Assembly (NCBI GenBank): GCA_020718315.1
Contig: DYSK01000042.1
Coordinates: 9,239-15,107, forward strand
Reading direction: 5' to 3'
Origin: Draconibacterium orientale
GTDB lineage: Bacteria; Bacteroidota; Bacteroidia; Bacteroidales; UBA12170
DNA length: 5,869 bases
The notes under the pieces are model-generated. The model did no database searches and was not told the DNA's origin. It saw only the letters and a list, made by a program, of their open reading frames with translations. Both the position numbers and the translations under genes were made by a program. The number at the start of each line of letters is the position of its first letter. The stretch's first letter is position 1. This document shows, piece after piece, positions 1 through 5,850 of this stretch.

Positions 1-248
1 AGTCCGCGTTCTTCGGGCAAATATCCAATTTTGTATATATCTGAAGGTTGCATTTTTCTTCCATCAAAATACAATTCACCTTCGTCGGGACCGGTAATTT
101 GGTTTATGATCCGGATTAAGGACGTTTTTCCTGCTCCATTTGGACCTAAAAGTCCAAAGATAGTTTGTTCGGGTACAGCAATGCTTACTCCATCGAGTGC
201 GGTATGACCGGCATAGCGTTTTACAATATTCCTAGCTTCAAAAAGCAT
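1..248 (-). CDS. ABC transporter ATP-binding protein, NatA/YhaQ type, N-terminal part (runs off the window)
   Basis: The first 82 codons of a nucleotide-binding subunit of an ABC transporter are present; the rest lies beyond position 1. The protein starts MLFEARNIVKRYAGHTALDG, the usual opening strand of these ATPases with the A-loop aromatic (Tyr12). The Walker A motif GPNGAGKTS lies at residues 35-43. The Q-loop region reads IGYLPEERG at about 74-82, where the usual Gln is replaced by Glu. The form 'YLPEERG' is characteristic of the NatA/YhaQ branch, which normally carries a C-terminal DUF4162 and pairs with an ABC-2 type permease encoded downstream. The signature motif, Walker B and H-loop are outside the window. 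These exporters act at the inner membrane, hydrolysing ATP to drive efflux of ions or small molecules; the substrate cannot be told. The ATG at 248-246 is preceded by an A-rich leader without a Shine-Dalgarno motif and has its own promoter. Confidence 0.93.
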   Translation of the reverse strand, partial: MLFEARNIVKRYAGHTALDGVSIAVPEQTIFGLLGPNGAGKTSLIRIINQITGPDEGELYFDGRKMQPSDIYKIGYLPEERG

Positions 249-267
249 ATTTTCAATTATTTTTTAG

Positions 268-296
268 CAAAGATAAACAAGCTGCTCAATTGCCAA
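268..296 (-). promoter_or_regulatory. Bacteroidetes-type promoter of the ABC ATPase gene
   Basis: Read on the minus strand, TATCTTTG (268-275) is an exact match to the -7 box TAnnTTTG. A TTG at 294-296 lies 18 bases upstream, within the spacing seen in Flavobacterium promoters. The box ends 19 bases before the ATG, so the leader would be only about a dozen bases. Transcription therefore probably starts separately from gcvT, in line with the terminator behind gcvT. Confidence 0.6.
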
Positions 297-369
297 GAAG
301 TGAGATGTTAAAAATCAGCCAAAGTGCAATTCTAAATTCATTTAGAGTTGAATCCCGATAGGGAAGAAT

Positions 370-400
370 AAAAAAGCCCGAGTTGATGTTTCGGGCTTGA
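370..400 (-). terminator. Intrinsic terminator downstream of gcvT
   Basis: On the minus strand the stem AAGCCCGA / TCGGGCTT (arms at 391-398 and 374-381) closes a 9-base loop (382-390) and runs directly into a T-rich tract (TTTTTTATT, counting the last stem bases). The hairpin begins about 12 bases after the gcvT stop codon. An 8-bp GC-rich stem followed at once by U residues is a strong Rho-independent terminator. It separates gcvT from the ABC ATPase gene. On the plus strand the T run is separated from the stem by several bases, so that direction is less convincing. Confidence 0.88.
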
Positions 401-409
401 GCGTTTTTT

Positions 410-1513
410 TTATGCTTTATAAAATGGCAATTTTACAATTATCGCCTTTAGAAGCTTGGACCGGATTCGAATGAAAATTTCGCTTCCCAATTTGTGATAT
501 CCGGTTTGTACGTAACCCATTCCAATCCCTTTGTCGAGGCTTGGAGATTGCGTTCCGGAAGTAACTTCTCCAATAATATTTCCGTCAGCATCGCAAATTT
601 CGTAATGTTGGCGAGGAATGCCTTTGTCAATCATTTCAAACGCTTTGAGTTGGTGTTTAACGCCTTCTGTTTTTTGTTTTTCCATCAATTTCCGATCGAT
701 GAACTCTTTTCCATCCACAAATTTTGTAATCCAACCCAATCCGGCTTCAATAGGAGAAGTGGTATCGTAGATGTCGTTTCCGTATAAGCAATAGCCCATT
801 TCCAATCGAAGCGTGTCGCGTGCACCTAATCCCGCTGGTTTTATTCCAAACTCTTCTCCTGCGTTCATGATTGCATCCCACAATTTTTGTGCATCGGCGT
901 TTTGAATGTAGATTTCGCATCCGCCCGAACCGGTATATCCGGTAGTGGAAAAAAGCACATCTTTTATTCCGGCAAAATCAATTTGCTTGAAAGTGTAGTA
1001 TTCCATATCGAGCACATTTGCATCAGTCAGCTTTTGCATTGCTTGCAGTGCTTTTGGTCCCTGAACGGCCAATTGACTAATTTCTTCAGAAACGTTTTTC
1101 AGTTCTTCGCCAATTTTTAGATCGAATTTTTTTGCCTGCTCAACGCACCAATTCCAATCTTTTTCAATATTGGCAGCGTTTACAACAAGTAAGTATTTGT
1201 TTGAATTGAATCGATAAACCAACAAATCGTCTACAATTCCGCCACTTCCATTTGGGAAACAAGAATATTGCACTTTGCCGTCGGTAAGTGCAGAAACATC
1301 ATTGGAGGTAATGTGTTGGAGATAGGGAAGTGCTTTGGGACTTTCGACCCAAAATTCGCCCATGTGGGAAACATCAAAAACACCTAAATGGGTTCGAACG
1401 GTTTCGTGTTCAATTTTCAATCCTTCGTATTGTACCGGCATCAAGTATCCGGCAAATGGAACCATTTTGGCTCCTAGGTTTTCATGAATTTGTGTAAAAG
1501 CGGTAGTTTTCAT
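410..1513 (-). CDS. gcvT: Aminomethyltransferase, T protein of the glycine cleavage system
   Basis: This 367-residue protein has the usual length for the family. It takes the aminomethyl group from the lipoyl arm of the H protein and transfers it to tetrahydrofolate, giving 5,10-methylene-THF and ammonia (EC 2.1.2.10), in the cytoplasm. The N-terminus MKTTAFTQIHENLGAKMVPF-AGY is the standard GcvT opening. Other landmarks are FDVSHMGE (46-53), GGIVDDLLVYR (91-101) with the catalytic-type Asp at 96, Asn112 in VNAAN (folate contact in the family), TGYTGSGGCE (191-200), GLGARDTLRLEMG (228-240), and the C-terminal KLPFYKA. Family knowledge places the folate site in the central cavity of the three domains. 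An in-frame ATG seven codons upstream (1534) exists, but the ATG at 1513 fits the family start. The genes for the H and P proteins are not in the window, and the gene appears monocistronic, with its own promoter and terminator. Confidence 0.97.
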   Translation of the reverse strand: MKTTAFTQIHENLGAKMVPFAGYLMPVQYEGLKIEHETVRTHLGVFDVSHMGEFWVESPKALPYLQHITSNDVSALTDGKVQYSCFPNGSGGIVDDLLVYRFNSNKYLLVVNAANIEKDWNWCVEQAKKFDLKIGEELKNVSEEISQLAVQGPKALQAMQKLTDANVLDMEYYTFKQIDFAGIKDVLFSTTGYTGSGGCEIYIQNADAQKLWDAIMNAGEEFGIKPAGLGARDTLRLEMGYCLYGNDIYDTTSPIEAGLGWITKFVDGKEFIDRKLMEKQKTEGVKHQLKAFEMIDKGIPRQHYEICDADGNIIGEVTSGTQSPSLDKGIGMGYVQTGYHKLGSEIFIRIRSKLLKAIIVKLPFYKA

Positions 1514-1574
1514 TTTGGAATGCTTGTATTGCAATGTATTTTGTGAATAAAAAATGCATCTGTTAGATTGAAGG

Positions 1575-1582
1575 CAAAAGTA
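1575..1582 (-). promoter_or_regulatory. Probable gcvT promoter (-7 box)
   Basis: TACTTTTG on the minus strand is an exact TAnnTTTG match, ending 61 bases upstream of the gcvT ATG. No TTG occurs at the expected -33 distance (the sequence there is TTCC), so only half of the Bacteroidetes consensus is present. The implied leader is about 55 bases. No riboswitch-like structure was recognised in it; in particular I see no tandem glycine-aptamer pattern. Confidence 0.45.
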
Positions 1583-1799
1583 CTAAAGTGTGATGGAATT
1601 GGAACTATTTTCTTGAAAAGTTTACGAAAATAAAGTCTGTTTTAGGCGGTGTACTTAATTCGATGAAGGCCTGATTGTGTCATAATATTTCGATTAAGAT
1701 CAAATCAAACTGCCGCTTAAGATTAGAAAACAATAACGAAATACCGAATCAAAACGTCTCAATTTAGCGTCATTTCTACTTTCAATAAGAAAATCAATT
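1583..1799. other. Non-coding spacer between the small protein gene and gcvT
   Basis: Together with the gcvT promoter and leader, this forms a gap of 286 bases between the gcvT start and the stop of the small gene. It is AT-rich with no ORF of useful length on either strand. I see no clear terminator for the small gene: only imperfect short inverted segments (for example CTTAATTCGA near 1654 against TCGATTAAG near 1690) and a repeated TTAAGAT (around 1694 and 1716). No tRNA or known RNA was recognised. Confidence 0.5.
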
Positions 1800-1988
1800 T
1801 TAACTGTACAAAACCAATGCGGAAACTATAAAGTGTCCTTCAGTAGTTTCGCTTGAGGTGGAATGATCAATGCTGTGAATGACAATATTGGGGCTGTTGG
1901 ATAAGAATTTGTTAAGCTCAATTTCTATCTCTTCAAATGCTCTTTCAGGAAAATTTCCTGTTTCTTTATAAAAGAATTTTGTTTTCAT
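1800..1988 (-). CDS. Small Cse60-like protein (62 aa), function unknown
   Basis: The protein has 62 residues, starting MKTKFFYKETGNFPERAFEE and ending GHFIVSALVLYS. It has no signal peptide, membrane segment or cysteine. The pattern suggests a compact alpha/beta fold: a first strand (MKTKFFY), an amphipathic helix ending in 'IEIELNKFLSN' (about 21-32), a strand 'NIVIHSIDHSTS', and a last strand 'HFIVSALVLYS'. This order, especially a helix ending in N-x-F-L followed by 'I..I.HSTS' and a terminal 'ALVLY', resembles the Cse60 family, first named from a Bacillus sporulation-associated protein; the resemblance is by eye only. Codon use is like the neighbours, which supports a real gene. It lies 75 bases downstream of mscL on the same strand and could be read through from the mscL promoter. 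No function can be assigned. Confidence 0.6.
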   Translation of the reverse strand: MKTKFFYKETGNFPERAFEEIEIELNKFLSNSPNIVIHSIDHSTSSETTEGHFIVSALVLYS

Positions 1989-2007
1989 AATTTTTCTGAT
2001 TTAATGT

Positions 2008-2024
2008 GAAATTTATAAAATTTC
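2008..2024. repeat. Perfect AT-rich inverted repeat upstream of the small gene
   Basis: The 17-base sequence GAAATTTATAAAATTTC is a perfect 7-bp inverted repeat around a 3-base centre. Its near edge is 19 bases upstream of the small protein's ATG. The minus-strand half reads TAAATTTC, one base off the -7 box TAnnTTTG, with a TTG 22 bases further upstream. It could be a weak promoter, an operator half-site pair or a chance AT-rich palindrome; the sequence does not decide. Confidence 0.35.
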
Positions 2025-2063
2025 CGTCCCTCACCAGCAAAGTAAGGGGCTGGAAAACAATCG

Positions 2064-2462
2064 TTATTTTTTTAATAAATCTCTTATTTCGGTCAACAGC
2101 AACTCCTCTTTTGAAGGTTTTGGTGGAGCAACCGGAGCAACTTCATCTTTCTTTTTGATGGAATTCATTGCTTTTATCATCATAAAAATAGCAAATGCTA
2201 CAATCAAAAAATCAACCGTAACTTGAATAAAATTTCCATAATTTAAACTAACAGCAGCTTCGTTTGTTGTTGCTTCTTTAATAATAAATTTCAAATCAGT
2301 GAAATTTACGCCTCCCAACATCATACCTAGCGGTGGCATCAGAACATCGCTCACAAATGAAGCCACAATCTTTCCGAAAGCCGCACCAATAATGATACCA
2401 ACCGCCATGTCGAGTACACTGCCTTTCATAGCAAAAGTCTTGAATTCTTTGATAATTCCCAT
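2064..2462 (-). CDS. mscL: Large-conductance mechanosensitive channel MscL
   Basis: This complete 132-residue inner-membrane channel subunit is close to the usual 130-150 residues. MscL forms a homopentamer that opens under high membrane tension and releases solutes during osmotic downshock. The N-terminal amphipathic helix is MGIIKEFKTFAMKGSV. TM1 (about 15-45) contains the family signature DMAVGIIIGAAFGKIVAS and ends in VLMPPLG. A short periplasmic loop (about 50-75) ends with LNYGNFIQ, and TM2 is VTVDFLIVAFAIFMMIKAM (about 81-99). The C-terminal helix carries KEELLLTEIRDLLKK, the conserved cytoplasmic bundle segment. A Pro/Ala-rich linker (VAPVAPPKP) lies between TM2 and that helix. The start is fixed by the conserved 'GIIKEF' directly after Met. 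A strong Bacteroidetes promoter lies upstream and divergent from the M14 genes. No convincing terminator follows the stop. Confidence 0.98.
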   Translation of the reverse strand: MGIIKEFKTFAMKGSVLDMAVGIIIGAAFGKIVASFVSDVLMPPLGMMLGGVNFTDLKFIIKEATTNEAAVSLNYGNFIQVTVDFLIVAFAIFMMIKAMNSIKKKDEVAPVAPPKPSKEELLLTEIRDLLKK

Positions 2463-2502
2463 GTCAAAAATTTTAGTTTAAACAATAAGCTTCTTACATG
2501 GT

Positions 2503-2532
2503 CAAATTTATAAAAAATATTGTAAAAATCAA
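2503..2532 (-). promoter_or_regulatory. mscL promoter, full Bacteroidetes consensus
   Basis: On the minus strand, TTG (2530-2532) is followed after exactly 19 bases by TAAATTTG (2503-2510), matching TTG-N19-21-TAnnTTTG. The box ends 40 bases before the mscL ATG, giving a leader of roughly 34 bases. A second TAnnTTTG match (TACATTTG, 2530-2537) overlaps the -33 element, but no TTG sits at the right distance from it. Confidence 0.75.
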
Positions 2533-2586
2533 ATGTATTAGGATAGATTGTTTTTAGGTGATTTTTTATTTGAATCAATTTATTTT

Positions 2587-2594
2587 TAGCTTTG
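2587..2594 (+). promoter_or_regulatory. Probable promoter of the M14 gene pair (-7 box)
   Basis: TAGCTTTG is an exact TAnnTTTG match on the plus strand, ending 35 bases before the ATG at 2630, so the leader would be about 30 bases. The nearest upstream TTG (2570-2572) is only 14 bases away, closer than the usual 17-23, so the -33 half is not clear. It lies within the 167-base divergent region shared with mscL. No similar box lies in the 41-base gap before the second M14 gene. Confidence 0.5.
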
Positions 2595-2629
2595 AACAAT
2601 TTTTAATTAACCAAACATAAACCTATATC

Positions 2630-4639
2630 ATGAAACATTTTTTGAAAAGAATCGTGTTTTTGATTCTCGCATTTGTGCTATTTAGCAATGGAGCAACTGC
2701 GCAAAAATACAAAACACCTAAAGAGGCAAACCAAAGCTTAGACGCAATTGCACAAGCCAACTCTACAAAGGTTAAAGTGCATAAGCTTGCGCAAACTGCC
2801 GGTGGAAATCAAATCAATATTTATGAATTTGGCACCGAAATTCGCAGTGAGCAAAAAAATAAACCAGCCATTTTTGTGATGGCCAATCCCGAAGGAAATC
2901 TTCCCTTGGCTACTGAAGCTGCTTTATTCTTGGCAAATGAGCTACTGAAAAGCAATCATTTGGAACGATTTACTTATTATTTGGTTCCCGTTTTAAATGC
3001 GGATGCTTTGAATCATTATTCTGAAAACCCTTTGTGGGAAAACCTTCGCAATGCAAAGCCCTACAATGACGATATGGACGATGTGGTGGACGAAGATGGT
3101 CCTGACGATTTAAACAAAGATGGATTTATTTCGCAAATGCGTGTTTTAGATCCATTGGGAATCTGGATTCCGGAAGAAGCAGATGCTCGATTTTTGCGAA
3201 AAGCAAATGCCACCAAAGGGGAGAAAGGAATGTATAAATTGTACACCGAAGGACTTGATAATGACGGCGATGGAATCTATAACGAAGACCCAATTGGCGG
3301 TGTAAACAGCGGAATTAATTTTCCTCATTTGTTTAAACCAAATCACAACGCTTCAGGAGCATGGCCGGGATCCGAAACAGAAGTTTACGCTCTGATGCGA
3401 TTCGTTTATGCTCATCCCGAAATTGCGGCCACCTTTACTTTTGGTTCCACCGATTTTTGTTTGCAAGCCCCCGAAGCCGGTCGAAAAGGAAGTGCCGATT
3501 TGAATAATATCCGAATTCCTCGCCGATTTGCTGAAATGTTTGGTGCCGATCCTGCTGTGACCTATTCGATGGAACAAGTTATGGAAATGGCAAAACCAAT
3601 GGTTCCCGATGGCGTGGAGCTTACACCCGCACTCGTGGCGGGCTTTTTGGGATTGGGTGCAGCGGTAAATCCATTGGATGAAGATCTTCAGTTTTACAAC
3701 GAACTGAATAAACAATACAAAGATTTCCTAAAAGCGAAAAACTTCGAAACAGAACGCTTGTCGCCCGAAAAATCAAAAGATGGCTCTTTCGAATTGTGGT
3801 CGTATTACCATATCGGCGTTCCTACTTTTAGTTTTAATCTTTTCACGCTTCCCAAAGCAAAAAAAGAAAAAGCAGAGTCAGAAAGCAGTCTGAGTATCGA
3901 ACAATTGGAAAAAATGAGTTCGGACGATTTCGTTGCTTTAGGCGAAGAAAAAATTGCTTCTTTCTTGAAAGAAAATAATGCACCAGAGCGATTTTCGGCA
4001 AAGCGAATCATCGAAATGCTTAAAGGAGGCCAGTTTACAACTGCTCAAATGGCCGCAACGCTAAAACAAATTCCTAAATCGAAAAAAGAAGGCGAATTGG
4101 ATGAGAAAACAAAAGCTTTCGTTGCCTACAATGATTTGACTTTGAAAGGCACTGGTTTAGTTTCGTGGACAGCTTTTGAGCATCCTACATTGGGAAAAGT
4201 GGAAATAGGAGGCGAAAAAGCTTATATCATTTCCACTCCTTCGTATGAAGATGGTCAGAAGTTGATTGCTGCTCAACTTCCTTGGCTATTTCAGGTGGCT
4301 GAAAAATTGCCACAGCTAAGTATCTTAAAAACGGAAATAGAAACTGTTTCAGATGATGTTTACCGCTTAAATGTGTGGATTCAAAATAAAAATTATCTTC
4401 CATTTCCAACCGCAATGGGTTCTCGAAATGGTCAGCCAGCTCCTGCAGTTCTTCTTCTGGACGGCAAAGATGTTGCCTTTCTTGATGGAAAAGCCAGAAC
4501 ACCCATTGCCAAAGTGGACGGACTAAAATCTGTTAAACTTTCTTTTTTGCTTCAGGCAAAAAAGGGAACAGAAGTTGTCTTGAAACTGGAAAGCAAATTT
4601 GCCGGTTCTGATCAAGCAAAAATTAGTTTATCCAAATAG
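2630..4639 (+). CDS. Secreted M14-carboxypeptidase-fold protein lacking the catalytic residues (predicted pseudoenzyme)
   Basis: This is a 669-residue exported protein. Residues 1-24 are a signal peptide (basic start, hydrophobic 8-18, cleavage ATA|QK). The M14 fold is recognised by alignment with the next gene: 'PAIFVMANPEGN', 'TYYLVPVLNADALNHY' (115-130), the calcium-type loops DLNKDGFISQM (160-170) and DNDGDGIYNED (210-220), then 'GINF' and 'VPTFSFNLF' (397-405). At the active-site positions it has Glu88 and Leu91 in place of the zinc-binding HxxE, Gly228-Ile229 in place of the substrate-binding Asn-Arg, Gly272 in place of the third zinc His, and Asn403 in place of the catalytic Glu. Zinc hydrolysis is therefore not expected. 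A Lys/Glu-rich helical stretch (409-490) joins to a C-terminal region (about 500-669) with 'SWTAFEHPTLGKVEIGG', the extension found after the catalytic domain in Bacteroidetes M14 proteins. The frame is intact and long, so it is probably maintained, perhaps as a binding or regulatory partner of the neighbour (inference). Confidence 0.88.
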   Translation: MKHFLKRIVFLILAFVLFSNGATAQKYKTPKEANQSLDAIAQANSTKVKVHKLAQTAGGNQINIYEFGTEIRSEQKNKPAIFVMANPEGNLPLATEAALFLANELLKSNHLERFTYYLVPVLNADALNHYSENPLWENLRNAKPYNDDMDDVVDEDGPDDLNKDGFISQMRVLDPLGIWIPEEADARFLRKANATKGEKGMYKLYTEGLDNDGDGIYNEDPIGGVNSGINFPHLFKPNHNASGAWPGSETEVYALMRFVYAHPEIAATFTFGSTDFCLQAPEAGRKGSADLNNIRIPRRFAEMFGADPAVTYSMEQVMEMAKPMVPDGVELTPALVAGFLGLGAAVNPLDEDLQFYNELNKQYKDFLKAKNFETERLSPEKSKDGSFELWSYYHIGVPTFSFNLFTLPKAKKEKAESESSLSIEQLEKMSSDDFVALGEEKIASFLKENNAPERFSAKRIIEMLKGGQFTTAQMAATLKQIPKSKKEGELDEKTKAFVAYNDLTLKGTGLVSWTAFEHPTLGKVEIGGEKAYIISTPSYEDGQKLIAAQLPWLFQVAEKLPQLSILKTEIETVSDDVYRLNVWIQNKNYLPFPTAMGSRNGQPAPAVLLLDGKDVAFLDGKARTPIAKVDGLKSVKLSFLLQAKKGTEVVLKLESKFAGSDQAKISLSK

Positions 4640-4680
4640 CTGAAATAGGTCAAATTGTTCACAGCAAAAAAAACGAAACA

Positions 4681-5850
4681 ATGAAAAAATACATATCAAA
4701 ATATATCTTTTTATATCTTTTGCTTTCTGCATTCTTTGTTGGAAATGCAATTGCACAAAAAACACAAATTCCACTTCGATTCGATAAATATTATACTTAC
4801 GGAGAGATTGTGGAGGCCGTAAAAGCACTCAATATGGCTTATCCCGATCTCACAAAAGCCGTATTAGTTGGCAAAAGTGAAGAAAATCGCGAAATTTGGG
4901 CTTTGGAAATCAACAATCCCAAAACCGGAAAGGCCGAAGAAAAACCTGGCGTATATGTAGATGCAAATATTCATGGAAATGAAATTCAAGCTGGTGAAGT
5001 AGCCTTGTATTTTGCCGATTATCTACTGAAAAATTATGGAAAACTGAAAGATGTTACCGATGTTGTCGATCGCAATGCCTATTACATTATCCCTGTTGTA
5101 AATGTAGATGGACGTTATCATTTTATGACAGATGGAAATAGCATGAATAGCAACCGCTCATTGCGTATTTCGCGCGACGATGACAAAGACGGTTCGTTCG
5201 ACGAAGACATGTACGACGATTTGAATGGCGATGGAAATATCACCCAAATGCGTAAAAAAGTGGAAGGCGGTAATTACAAACTCGATGCTGAAGACGCTCG
5301 AATAATGGTTCGAATCAAAGATGGCGAAAAAGGAAATTATGTGTTGTTGGGACAAGAGGGAATCGACAACGACAACGACGGAAAAATAAATGAAGACACC
5401 GAAGGTTTTGTTGATCCAAATCGAAATTGGGGCTCCAACTGGCAACCGAATTATGTTCAAAGAGGTGCCGGCGATTTTCCATTTTCAGCAGTTGGATTGA
5501 AATCCATTGCCGATTATATTGGCAAACACGAAAATATCATCATCATCTACGCTTTTCACAACAATGGAGGAATGTATTTGCGCGGCCCCAGTACCAAAGA
5601 AGGAGAACCTTTAAATGCTGCAGATATTGCCGTTTATGATGTCTTAGGCAAGAATGCCGAAAAAATAGTTCCGGGCTATCGTTATCTTGTGTCATGGAAA
5701 GATTTGTATGCTACCTATGGCGATTTTACCGATTTTACCTACGATGCATTTGGCGCTTATGGTTTTGTGGGCGAATTGTTTCAGCGCGAAACCGAAACCT
5801 ACACCAAAGAGGCTAAAAAAGAGCAAGGAGAAGAAAGGTTTTATCTTTAA
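4681..5850 (+). CDS. Secreted M14 family zinc carboxypeptidase, apparently truncated at the C-terminus
   Basis: A 389-codon frame encodes an exported zinc metallopeptidase. The signal peptide is residues 1-25 (hydrophobic 8-20, cleavage AIA|QK). Active-site features of M14 are all visible: zinc ligands His98 and Glu101 (DANIHGNEIQAGE), Asn247-Arg248 in VDPNRNWG (substrate carboxylate binding), the third zinc ligand His293 (YAFHNNGG) and the catalytic Glu365 (GFVGELFQ). Between the ligands lie three Asp-rich EF-hand-like loops: DDDKDGSFDED (166-176), DLNGDGNITQM (180-190) and DNDNDGKINED (229-239). The expected role is removing C-terminal residues from peptides outside the cytoplasm; specificity is unknown. 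It starts 41 bases after the upstream paralogue with no promoter or terminator between, so they are likely co-transcribed. The frame ends right after the catalytic domain, without the roughly 170-residue C-terminal region its paralogue has. From 5837 another frame is open to the window end, suggesting a one-base frameshift near 5830-5838. The start is supported by the signal peptide and an A-rich leader. Confidence 0.9.
   Translation: MKKYISKYIFLYLLLSAFFVGNAIAQKTQIPLRFDKYYTYGEIVEAVKALNMAYPDLTKAVLVGKSEENREIWALEINNPKTGKAEEKPGVYVDANIHGNEIQAGEVALYFADYLLKNYGKLKDVTDVVDRNAYYIIPVVNVDGRYHFMTDGNSMNSNRSLRISRDDDKDGSFDEDMYDDLNGDGNITQMRKKVEGGNYKLDAEDARIMVRIKDGEKGNYVLLGQEGIDNDNDGKINEDTEGFVDPNRNWGSNWQPNYVQRGAGDFPFSAVGLKSIADYIGKHENIIIIYAFHNNGGMYLRGPSTKEGEPLNAADIAVYDVLGKNAEKIVPGYRYLVSWKDLYATYGDFTDFTYDAFGAYGFVGELFQRETETYTKEAKKEQGEERFYL

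Noticed and set aside
494..1120. Plus-strand open frames of 97 and 77 codons opposite gcvT
   Set aside because: They are antisense to a well-supported enzyme gene, with compositions that mirror its codons and no recognisable protein features.
1514..1534. Seven-codon N-terminal extension of gcvT (MQYKHSK) from the ATG at 1534
   Set aside because: Known GcvT proteins begin at the 'MKTTAF...LGAKMVPFAG' segment; the extension matches nothing in the family, and the inner ATG at 1513 fits.
1646..1718. Long-range complementarity between GGCGGT near 1645 and TGCCGC near 1711 as a structured RNA
   Set aside because: Pairing is interrupted, the loop would exceed 50 bases, and there is no supporting inner stem.
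2034..2053. Hairpin CCAGC/GCTGG after mscL considered as its terminator
   Set aside because: The stem is only 5 bp with a 10-base loop, and no T run follows it on the minus strand. An alternative CCCT/AGGG pairing competes with it.
3353..3715. Minus-strand open frame of 120 codons opposite the first M14 gene
   Set aside because: It is rich in Cys, His and Ser from reverse-read Asp/Glu/Ala codons. It has no domain or promoter box, so it is most likely a shadow of the sense gene.
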